Assembly (NCBI GenBank): GCA_046538375.1
Contig: JBKHJA010000108.1
Coordinates: 1-8,023 of the forward strand
DNA from: JBKHJA01 sp046538375
GTDB lineage: Bacteria > Acidobacteriota > Aminicenantia > Aminicenantales > Aminicenantaceae
DNA length: 8,023 bases
Reading direction: 5' to 3'
Below the pieces are notes generated by a model, which was given only the letters and a program-made list of their open reading frames with translations, searched no databases and was not told the DNA's origin. Both the position numbers and the translations under genes were made by a program. Shown here one piece after another: positions 1 to 5,789 of the stretch. Position 1 is the stretch's first letter, and each line of letters starts with the position of its first letter.

Positions 1-33
1 CATGTCCCGAATTTCCGGTAACGTGTCCCTTTG

Positions 34-39
34 TATAAT
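34..39 (+). promoter_or_regulatory. possible -10 element upstream of the DHH phosphoesterase gene
   Basis: A perfect TATAAT lies at 34-39. Spacers of 16-17 bp would put the -35 box at about 11-17, where the sequence (TTTCCG or similar) matches TTGACA poorly. If the site is used, transcription would start near 46 and the transcript would begin with the palindrome at 49-74. The long leader to the gene at 234 and the weak -35 keep confidence low. Confidence 0.2.
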
Positions 40-48
40 GCAGGTACG

Positions 49-74
49 CCTGGATTATTCATGAATAATCCAGG
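49..74. other. perfect 26-bp palindrome
   Basis: Two 13-base arms (49-61 and 62-74) are exact reverse complements with no loop, beginning CCTGGATTATTC and ending GAATAATCCAGG. The hexamer CAGGTA occurs at 41-46 and again at 71-76, so the right arm's end is also a direct repeat of the sequence just left of the palindrome. No run of T follows on the + strand, so it is not a typical intrinsic terminator. It could be a two-fold operator for a dimeric regulator, a cruciform-forming site or the end of a short mobile repeat. The symmetry is seen directly; the role is unknown. Confidence 0.6.
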
Positions 75-90
75 TAAGATTAGAACATTT

Positions 91-122
91 ATAGATCTAT
101 GGAAGTTACTTAAATATTTAAG
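91..122. other. two short AT-rich palindromes
   Basis: ATAGATCTAT at 91-100 and CTTAAATATTTAAG at 109-122 are each perfect palindromes, of 10 and 14 bp. They sit between the 26-bp palindrome and the GC-rich hairpin, and the second runs into the foot of that hairpin by two bases. AT-rich palindromes of this length can arise by chance, so only the clustering makes them worth recording. No function can be assigned. Confidence 0.35.
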
Positions 123-165
123 AAGGTGAGGGATGGGGGTGACGACCCCCCATCCCTCACCCTCT
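121..165. other. long GC-rich hairpin, possible terminator or repeat element
   Basis: The arms 125-139 and 147-161 pair perfectly over 15 bp around a 7-base loop (140-146). After one A-C mismatch (124/162) three more pairs form, giving a stem of about 19 positions. The stem is strong (left arm GGTGAGGGATGGGGG). The + strand continues CTCTATCATGG with no T tract, and the - strand continues TTCTTAAAT, which is only weakly T-rich. It may end transcription of a gene to the left of the window, be a dispersed extragenic palindrome, or act in the leader of the gene at 234. The pairing is certain; the role is an inference. Confidence 0.5.
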
Positions 166-233
166 ATCATGGAAAGTGAAATGTTTACCTTTCGGGTTTC
201 CTTTTTGAAAAAGCTGTGATTAAATGATAACTC

Positions 234-1259
234 ATGGAAAAATTATTACATATTCTCAAAAAAAACAGGCCCACTTCCATCATCGTCCATAACAACCCCG
301 ATCCAGATTCGCTGGCTTCAGCCATGGGGCTCAGGTTTCTTTTGAAAAAAAAGGGCTACAAGCGGGTGAGGATATACTATGATGGATTGGTGGGGAGAGC
401 AGAGAACCAGGCCATGATAAGAATCCTGAGGATATCCCTGTTCAAAACCAAAAGCATTTCTTCCCCCAAGGGCCGCCAGTATGTGCTGGTGGACTGCCAG
501 CCTTATACAGGAAATGTCACCCTTCCAGAAAAGATTTCACCTGCAGCCGCTATCGACCATCATCCGCTGCAGAAAAAAACATCCCAACTGCCTTTCCATG
601 ATGTCCGGCCTGATTACGGAGCCTGCTCAACCATCATCTATGAGTATTTCAATTCCCTGGATATGTCTATTCCCAGAAACATAGCCACAGCCCTGTTTCA
701 TGCTGTATTCAGCGAAACCCAGAATTTGGGAAGAGAGGGAGACAGGGCTGACAAAAAGGCCTACCTGGAACTTCTCTCTCAACTGAGTTTCAGCCAGTTG
801 TCCAGGATTCAATATCCATCCATATCCAAAGAATTTGTTTCCAATATGTTCCGGGTGCTGCTCAACACCTTTTATTACAAAAATTTAACAGGGGTTATTT
901 TGGATCAGCTGCCGTATCCTGATTTTGTGGCCGAAATGGCGGATTTCCTGTTGAGGATAAGAAAAATGACCTGGTCGATTTGCCTGGGGTCTTATGATGA
1001 TTTGCTTTATATCTCCCTGCGGACCAAAAATACCCGGGCCAATGCTTCCCGGATGATAAAGAAAATCATTCCCAGCTACGGAACAGCGGGGGGACATGAT
1101 ATGATTGCCGGAGCACAGGTCAATATCGACAAGAAAAACAGAAAAGAAATCATGGCCATAAAAAAAGATGTGGTGAGGAAGATGCTCAAACAGTTGAATT
1201 ATCACCGGGTGCGGAACCTTTTCCGGGTGGTGAATAACGAAGAATTCCATCTTCTGTGA
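234..1259 (+). CDS. DHH-family phosphoesterase (NrnA-like, oligoribonuclease/pAp phosphatase type)
   Basis: This 341-residue cytosolic enzyme belongs to the DHH/DHHA1 superfamily, whose NrnA-type members degrade short RNAs or dephosphorylate pAp with Mn2+. Metal-site motifs appear in order: HNNPDPDS (His19, Asp23, Asp25), VDCQP (Asp87) and DHHP (Asp108-His109-His110), followed by a C-terminal GGH (286-288) typical of the DHHA1 substrate-binding domain. Length suits NrnA-like proteins. The usual fourth acidic position, a TDT-like Asp in NrnA, reads SETQ here, with Glu161 replacing Asp; this is conservative and may mark a subfamily. The start at 234 is the first ATG after an in-frame TAA at 228-230, but it has no clear Shine-Dalgarno sequence. 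The substrate (oligoRNA, pAp or cyclic dinucleotide) cannot be read from sequence. It stands 145 bp before the protease gene, with no terminator seen between them. Confidence 0.88.
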   Translation: MEKLLHILKKNRPTSIIVHNNPDPDSLASAMGLRFLLKKKGYKRVRIYYDGLVGRAENQAMIRILRISLFKTKSISSPKGRQYVLVDCQPYTGNVTLPEKISPAAAIDHHPLQKKTSQLPFHDVRPDYGACSTIIYEYFNSLDMSIPRNIATALFHAVFSETQNLGREGDRADKKAYLELLSQLSFSQLSRIQYPSISKEFVSNMFRVLLNTFYYKNLTGVILDQLPYPDFVAEMADFLLRIRKMTWSICLGSYDDLLYISLRTKNTRANASRMIKKIIPSYGTAGGHDMIAGAQVNIDKKNRKEIMAIKKDVVRKMLKQLNYHRVRNLFRVVNNEEFHLL

Positions 1260-1273
1260 TCTTAAAACATCAT

Positions 1274-1303
1274 TTGATCCAGAAAACGAATGGTGATTAT
1301 AAA
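1274..1303 (+). promoter_or_regulatory. candidate sigma-70-type promoter for the protease and coiled-coil genes
   Basis: TTGATC at 1274-1279 and TATAAA at 1298-1303 are separated by 18 bp, matching 4 of 6 and 5 of 6 consensus positions. They lie in the AT-rich 145-bp gap between the phosphoesterase and protease genes. Initiation here would give a leader of about 95 bases. The match is only moderate, and the surrounding A/T bias makes chance hits likely. Confidence 0.3.
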
Positions 1304-1404
1304 TCCTAAAAAAAATCTTCATAACAAAAAAATAGTGAAAAAGAATAAAAAGTTGATTTAGAATGAAAATGATCCATACACATAGATAAACCAGGAGGCA
1401 AAGG

Positions 1405-2532
1405 ATGTTTGGAAAAAGAATCAATCTTTTTAAGATCTTTGGATTTTCGGTACGGATCGACCTCAGCTGGCTGATCCTGGGGGTCCTTATCACCTGGACG
1501 CTGGCTACCGGCCTTTTTCCTCATTATTATGAAGGATTAAAGACATCCACCTACTGGCTGATGGGCATAGGAGGGGCCTTGGGCTTGTTTTTTGCCATTG
1601 TTTTTCATGAGCTCTCTCATTCTCTGGTGGCCAGAAGATTCGGCCTTCCCATGCATGGGATTACCCTGTTCATTTTCGGAGGTGTGGCCGAGATGACAGA
1701 GGAACCTCCCAGCCCCAAAGCAGAGTTCTTCATGGCTGTGGCCGGGCCCATCTCCAGCATTGTCCTTGGATTGGCCTTATTTGGAATACGCTTTTTAGGA
1801 GATGGGATGGGTTGGTCCACTCCGGTGGTGGGTGTTTTCAACTATCTGGCTTTGATAAACCTCATTCTGGCGGGGTTTAATCTTATGCCCGCTTTTCCTC
1901 TTGACGGCGGCCGGGTTCTCCGCTCTGTGCTCTGGGGATGGAAGGACAACCTGAGGTGGGCCACCCTCATTTCATCCAGAATCGGTTCAGGCTTTGGCGT
2001 TGCCCTGATTGTTCTGGGAGTTATCGATGTGGTTATGGGCAATTTCATCGGCGGCATTTGGCTGTTCTTGATCGGGATGTTCATGAGAAATGCCTCCCGG
2101 ATGTCCTATCAACAGCTCATCATCCGCAGGTCGCTGGAAGGAGAAAAGGTGCGTAAATTTATGGTCTCCGATCCGGTGACCGTGCCTCCTTCTCTTTCCG
2201 TAGAGGATCTGGTGGAAGACTATATCTACAAGCACCATTACAAAATGTTTCCGGTGGTGGAGGGAGGAAAGCTTAACGGCTGTGTCACCATCAATCAGGT
2301 TAAGGATATTCCAAAAGAAGAAAGGAGCAGACATACTGTTGGAGAGCTGGCCCAGAAATGTTCAGAAAAGAATACAGTCCCCCCTGATGAGGATGCCATG
2401 AAGGCTCTCTCCGTCATGAAAAAGAACAATGCCAGCCGGCTGATGGTGGTGGAAGACAGCAAATTGGTAGGGGTGATTGCACTCAAAGACCTGATGAGAC
2501 TTTTGTCACTCAAGGTGGACCTGGAAGAATAG
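1405..2532 (+). CDS. M50-family site-2-protease-like membrane metalloprotease with CBS pair
   Basis: This 375-residue protein is predicted to be an intramembrane zinc protease of the M50/S2P group (SpoIVFB/Rip3-like subgroup with CBS domains). HELSH at 68-72 is the HExxH zinc motif (His68, Glu69, His72), and NLMPAFPLDGG at 159-169 is the second motif, with Asp167 as the third zinc ligand. Hydrophobic segments lie near 18-38, 52-72, 108-130, 144-162 and 198-228. From about 250 a cytoplasmic CBS pair follows (about 250-305 and 312-370), which in this family can sense adenine nucleotides. An AGGAGG at 1393-1398, six bases before the ATG, fixes the start. Such proteases cleave membrane-anchored anti-sigma factors or other regulators; no candidate substrate is encoded here. 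The next gene starts 50 bp downstream with no terminator between, so co-transcription is likely. All catalytic residues look intact. Confidence 0.92.
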   Translation: MFGKRINLFKIFGFSVRIDLSWLILGVLITWTLATGLFPHYYEGLKTSTYWLMGIGGALGLFFAIVFHELSHSLVARRFGLPMHGITLFIFGGVAEMTEEPPSPKAEFFMAVAGPISSIVLGLALFGIRFLGDGMGWSTPVVGVFNYLALINLILAGFNLMPAFPLDGGRVLRSVLWGWKDNLRWATLISSRIGSGFGVALIVLGVIDVVMGNFIGGIWLFLIGMFMRNASRMSYQQLIIRRSLEGEKVRKFMVSDPVTVPPSLSVEDLVEDYIYKHHYKMFPVVEGGKLNGCVTINQVKDIPKEERSRHTVGELAQKCSEKNTVPPDEDAMKALSVMKKNNASRLMVVEDSKLVGVIALKDLMRLLSLKVDLEE

Positions 2533-2582
2533 CCAAGCCAGCATGAAAAATTATTTTTAAAACCATAGAAAGGAGAGAAAAA

Positions 2583-2870
2583 ATGGAAGAGAAAGAAGCC
2601 TATCGGGAAAAAACAGAGGCTCAATTCAAAAAACTGAATGCCAAGATCGAGGAGCTCAAAGCCAAGGCCGAGATGGCCAAGGCGCAGGCTAAGATCGAAT
2701 ACTACAAAGGCATTGAAGACCTGGAGGCAAAACGGGAAGCAGTCAGAAGCAAACTGCAGAAGTACAAGGAGGCCGGTGCAGAAGCCCAAAAAGATTTGAA
2801 AGCAGGAATGGAAAACGCTCTCTCTGATTTGAGAAAAGCTGTGGAGAGTGCCGTATCCAAATTCAAATAA
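2583..2870 (+). CDS. small charged coiled-coil protein, sll1863-like stress-response family
   Basis: The product is 95 residues, almost entirely Lys, Glu, Ala, Gln and Leu, with no signal peptide, membrane segment or cysteine. It reads as one long amphipathic helix: residues about 5-70 suit a coiled coil, and the tail (about 70-95, with LKAGMENALSDLRKAVESA) is a second amphipathic helix. The pattern, including the IEYYKGIEDLEAKRE stretch and the LKAG turn, resembles small proteins annotated as sll1863-family stress-response proteins; this is by recall, not a search. An AGGAG at 2571-2575, seven bases before the ATG, supports the start. It follows the M50 protease by 50 bp and probably shares its transcript, so it may be a partner or a co-regulated stress protein. 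Function is unknown. Confidence 0.8.
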   Translation: MEEKEAYREKTEAQFKKLNAKIEELKAKAEMAKAQAKIEYYKGIEDLEAKREAVRSKLQKYKEAGAEAQKDLKAGMENALSDLRKAVESAVSKFK

Positions 2871-2969
2871 ACACTCTATCACCTCACCTTTCCGTCGCCG
2901 AAATTGAAATGCTTACCCCATTCTTCTGGTCCTGGAAAGAAAGGAATAAAATTATGAGGATAAAAAGAA

Positions 2970-3133
2970 ATGGCTGAAGTCCTGATCATCGATGATGATC
3001 GTTTGGTCTGTAATTCTATAGCCAACGTGGTGAAAAAGCTGGGACACAGTGCACCGGACTGGATATTTTACCTGATTTAATGGCTAAAGAGACAGATTCT
3101 TCCCCGGAAGTGATCATCATCACCGGCTTTGGC
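2970..3133 (+). pseudogene. response-regulator receiver remnant, internally deleted and frameshifted
   Basis: The ATG at 2970 begins MAEVLIIDDDRLVCNSIANV, a canonical receiver start (beta-1 plus the acidic Asp8-Asp10 cluster), preceded by AGGA at 2957-2960. The frame continues to LGH (residue 26), then turns to SAPDWIFYLI and stops at 3078-3080. From 3056 another frame carries the later receiver part: GLDILPDLM, then PEVIIITGFG ending at 3133. These are the helix-3/beta-4 segments of NtrC/AtoC-type regulators. About 35 residues expected between the pieces, including the phosphoacceptor Asp, are missing, and everything after beta-4 is gone. The second frame stays open to 3235 but no longer resembles a receiver and runs into the phosphoribosyltransferase gene on the other strand. 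Decay looks fairly recent because start, ribosome binding site and motifs survive. A genuine 36-residue peptide (2970-3080) is possible but unlikely to signal. Confidence 0.82.
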
Positions 3134-3170
3134 TTTCCCGGTCCCGCCTTTATACCCTTCTCAAAAAACA

Positions 3171-3839
3171 TCACATATCCCCCTCGGACTGATTCGTTTT
3201 CTTTTCGATATTTGTTTTTTCCCAATCTCTCATGATGGCAAGCACTTCCCCATCAGAGACATCATACCAGTTACGGTAGACCTGAGCCACCGCCCGAAAA
3301 AAGACAGGCGTTTCCAGGACAACTGTTTCATCCACCATCTCATCTATTTCCTTTATCACTCTTGTGGACGAAACAGGAACAGCCACCACGATTTTGTGGG
3401 CTCCTTTCTTTCTGCAGAGCATTATGGCCGATCTCATGGTGGAGCCCATGGCCAGGCCGTCATCTATCAACACGGCAGTTCTTCCGGAGATTTCAGGCAG
3501 GGGCTTTCCCTCTCTCAACACCTCGATTCTCCTCTGGATTTCCTCAATCTGGTTGTCTATTATTCTCTGGATTTCCTGCTGGGGAAGCCATCTGGCTGCC
3601 TCCTGGATTATATATGTGCTGCCGTCTTCGGCAACGGCTCCGAAACCAGCCTCAGGATTATCAGGATAGGGAAGCTTTCGGCATATCAGAAGAGACAAGT
3701 CAGCCCTCAGATAGCGGGCCACCTGATAGCCCACTTCCACTCCTCCCCTTGGAATAGCCAGCACCAGAACGCCTTTATTTCTGTATTTCTTAAGAGCCAG
3801 GGCCAGTTTTTTTCCGGCATCTTTCCTGTCTTCAAACAT
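3171..3839 (-). CDS. phosphoribosyltransferase family protein (COG1926 type)
   Basis: This 222-residue soluble protein has a type I phosphoribosyltransferase fold. The PRPP-binding loop is TAVLIDDGLAMGSTM (121-135, Asp126-Asp127, Gly132-Ser133-Thr134). An N-terminal VLAIPRGGVEVG (25-36) forms the conserved Pro-Arg-Gly-Gly loop of this uncharacterised predicted-PRTase group, and MFEDRKDAGKKLA is a usual N terminus for it, supporting the start at 3839. Met131 occupies a position that is Thr in the classic ATG-containing PRPP loop, so activity on PRPP cannot be assumed. The base or nucleotide substrate is unknown. It is the last gene of the importer operon, ten bases after the ATPase stop and without a good ribosome binding site, so translation is probably coupled. 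Residues about 207-222 (Lys/Asn/Glu-rich) look like a poorly conserved tail. Downstream lies the response-regulator remnant. Confidence 0.87.
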   Translation of the reverse strand: MFEDRKDAGKKLALALKKYRNKGVLVLAIPRGGVEVGYQVARYLRADLSLLICRKLPYPDNPEAGFGAVAEDGSTYIIQEAARWLPQQEIQRIIDNQIEEIQRRIEVLREGKPLPEISGRTAVLIDDGLAMGSTMRSAIMLCRKKGAHKIVVAVPVSSTRVIKEIDEMVDETVVLETPVFFRAVAQVYRNWYDVSDGEVLAIMRDWEKTNIEKKTNQSEGDM

Positions 3840-3849
3840 GAATCCAAAT

Positions 3850-4962
3850 TTAAAATGAACCAGAATGCGGCTCTGATATTAAAGCATCAACCTTCATCCG
3901 TTTTTCATCTTCCCTGTTAAACACAAAAAGATTTTTCTCATCGAAATCCAGGGCCACCCTGTCTCCTTCCTGGTAAGAAATATCCTCAGGTGCTTTGGCC
4001 AGAATTTGGTGGGATCCCACTTTAATGTACAGGATATTCTCATGCCCCAGAGAACCGATGAGGCTGAGCTCTCCCTGAAAAAATCCCTCTTTTTCAGCGG
4101 TGACCCGGATGTGTTCGGGACGCAGCCCCAGGATTATTTTTTTCCTGTCTAATTGAGAAGCCTTTTCCAATTTCTTCTGGGCCGTGTCCAGGATATCCCC
4201 TTCCATCAGGTTCATGGGCGGGGTGCCCACAAATTTGGCCACAAACATGTTCATGGGGTCATGATAGATTTCATCCGGAGTTCCCTCCTGAAGGATTTCA
4301 CCCTGCTTCAGCACCCCGATACGGTCGCCCAAAGACAGGGCCTCTGTCTGGTCATGGGTGACATAGACCGTGGTCACCTTGATTTTTCTCTGGATCTGTT
4401 TCAGTTCGCTGCGCATGCTGATCCGCAGCAGGGCATCCAGGTTGGACAGAGGTTCATCCAGAAGAAGCACATTGGGCTTGCGCACTATGGCCCGTCCCAG
4501 GGCCACTCTCTGCCGCTGACCACCGCTCAGTTCCCCCGGCTTGGCTTCCAGAAGATGAGATATTTCCAGGATATCAGCCGTATTTTTTACTTTTTTCTCA
4601 ATTTCCCTCCTGCTGAGTTTGGATATCTTGAGGGGAAAAGCCATGTTGTCAAATACATTCATATGGGGGTAGAGAGCGTAGCTCTGGAAAACCATGGCCA
4701 CGTCCCTTTCCCGGGGAGTGAGATATCTTCGTTGAGGAGCAGATGACACCAACCGGTCTCCGATCCAAATTTCACCGGCACTGGGTTTTTCGATGCCGGC
4801 GATGATATTGAGCAGGGTGGATTTCCCGCAGCCGCTGGGCCCCAGAAGGACAAAGAATTCTCCTGGCTCTATGCGGAGGTGGATCTGTTTGAGAGCTTGA
4901 ATTTTCCCCCTTTTCAGCGAATAAAAGTCTTTCCCCAGATTTTGGATGTTGATTCCTTTCAT
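3850..4962 (-). CDS. ABC transporter ATP-binding protein, MalK/UgpC-like (CUT1 sugar importer)
   Basis: The 370-residue cytoplasmic ATPase powers the sugar importer encoded just upstream. Every nucleotide-binding motif is intact: Walker A GPSGCGKST (41-49), Q-loop Gln93 in VFQSYALYPHM, signature LSGGQ (145-149), Walker B VLLLDE (165-170), D-loop SNLDA and switch His203 in VTHDQTEA. After about 235 comes the C-terminal regulatory OB/TOBE region of MalK-like ATPases, with the family's LRPEH (279-283) and a VGTPPMN linker. Length matches MalK/UgpC/MsmK, which work as dimers and can serve several CUT1 permeases. The last 12-15 residues (KVDALISEPHSGSF) extend slightly past the usual end. Its ATG overlaps the permease stop by four bases (ATGA), indicating translational coupling. 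The transported sugar cannot be told from this subunit. Confidence 0.95.
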   Translation of the reverse strand: MKGINIQNLGKDFYSLKRGKIQALKQIHLRIEPGEFFVLLGPSGCGKSTLLNIIAGIEKPSAGEIWIGDRLVSSAPQRRYLTPRERDVAMVFQSYALYPHMNVFDNMAFPLKISKLSRREIEKKVKNTADILEISHLLEAKPGELSGGQRQRVALGRAIVRKPNVLLLDEPLSNLDALLRISMRSELKQIQRKIKVTTVYVTHDQTEALSLGDRIGVLKQGEILQEGTPDEIYHDPMNMFVAKFVGTPPMNLMEGDILDTAQKKLEKASQLDRKKIILGLRPEHIRVTAEKEGFFQGELSLIGSLGHENILYIKVGSHQILAKAPEDISYQEGDRVALDFDEKNLFVFNREDEKRMKVDALISEPHSGSF

Positions 4963-5789
4963 CCTTTGATGGCTCCTCGAGTCAGTCCCTGGATGATGTG
5001 CCTTTGGAAGATGGCTGCCAGGACCACAACAGGAATGGTGGCTATGACGGCACTGGCCATGATATGTCCCCAGGGAACCTGTCCGTGCAGTCCCTCAAAC
5101 AGGGAAATACCCACCGGAACGGTTCGGGCATTATAATCAATGGTCAGCATCAATGCAAACAAAAATTCATTGAAGGAATAGATGAAAATCAGGAGCAGGG
5201 TGGAGAGAGCACCCGGAAGAGCAACCGGGAAGATGATTTTTCGCAGAACCTGAAAACGGGTTGCCCCATCCACCAGGGCGGCGTTGTCCAAATCAGTAGA
5301 AAGTTGAGAAAAATAACTGAGCATGATCCACAGGGCAAGGGGTAAGCCTATGGTGATATAAGGAAAGATCAGAGCCTGATAGGTATTGATCCAGTGGAGG
5401 GGAGTCATCAATTTAAACAGGTACCCCACCATGCTGATTTGAGGAAACATGGAGAAGGCCAGCATGAAAACAGGTATAATGACTCTGCCTGGAAAATGAA
5501 GCCGGGTGATGGCATAGGCAGCCAGACTGGCAAAGAAAGTGGCCACCAGGGCTGAAAGGGCCGAAATGATAAGGCTGTTTTTCAAATAGTGGAGAAGGTG
5601 AACCGATTTTCTGGTCAAAATTTCCACATAATTCTGAAGGGTAAACACAAAAGGAGTATGGAGAGATAGAAAATCGGGATTTCTGCTGAAAGAAACAACC
5701 ACCATCCAAAAGAAAGGCAGGAGACAGAAGATCAGGAGAAAGCAGGCCCCCAAATATTTAAGAAGAGATTTCCACCTCCTTTCGCTCAT
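4959..5789 (-). CDS. ABC sugar importer permease, MalG-like
   Basis: This 276-residue inner-membrane protein is one half of the importer's transmembrane channel. About six hydrophobic segments are seen (near 12-33, 70-92, 104-124, 138-158, 192-214 and 243-262). The EAA-type coupling helix lies at about 169-192 (NAALVDGATRFQVLRKIIFP, with the conserved DGA and downstream Pro) and docks on the ATPase. The C terminus QGLTRGAIKG is the typical MalG-family ending. AAGGAA lies about eight bases before its ATG, which overlaps the preceding permease stop by four bases, and its own stop overlaps the ATPase start in the same way. Its pairing with a MalF-like partner and a MalK-like ATPase is diagnostic of CUT1 importers for oligosaccharides or related solutes. 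Confidence 0.93.
   Translation of the reverse strand: MSERRWKSLLKYLGACFLLIFCLLPFFWMVVVSFSRNPDFLSLHTPFVFTLQNYVEILTRKSVHLLHYLKNSLIISALSALVATFFASLAAYAITRLHFPGRVIIPVFMLAFSMFPQISMVGYLFKLMTPLHWINTYQALIFPYITIGLPLALWIMLSYFSQLSTDLDNAALVDGATRFQVLRKIIFPVALPGALSTLLLIFIYSFNEFLFALMLTIDYNARTVPVGISLFEGLHGQVPWGHIMASAVIATIPVVVLAAIFQRHIIQGLTRGAIKG

Noticed and set aside
885..1493. A 202-codon - strand frame spanning the end of the phosphoesterase, the intergenic gap and the protease start.
   Set aside because: It overlaps conserved DHHA1 coding sequence, has no recognisable motif, and would run against both neighbouring genes.
2295..2882. A 195-codon - strand frame opposite the protease end and the coiled-coil gene.
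   Set aside because: Its Phe/Leu-rich product is simply the complement of Lys/Glu-rich coding sequence; both + strand genes have good ribosome binding sites and family features.
2982..3000. A near-palindrome around ATCATCGATGAT.
   Set aside because: It results from the codons for the Ile-Ile-Asp-Asp-Asp receiver motif rather than from a binding site.
3098..3140. Short inverted repeats (CTTCC/GGAAG and ACCGG/CCGGT) as a terminator between the convergent groups.
   Set aside because: Stems are only about five bases with no adjacent T tract on either strand, and they fall within former coding sequence.
3016..3225. A 69-codon - strand frame over the response-regulator remnant.
   Set aside because: It is the complement of the receiver segments, and no ribosome binding site or family resemblance was seen.
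3129..3920. A 263-codon open frame on the + strand, longer than the phosphoribosyltransferase it covers.
   Set aside because: It is antisense to a gene with clear family motifs, its product is rich in His, Ser and Phe with no recognisable domain, and it crosses the ATPase 3' end.
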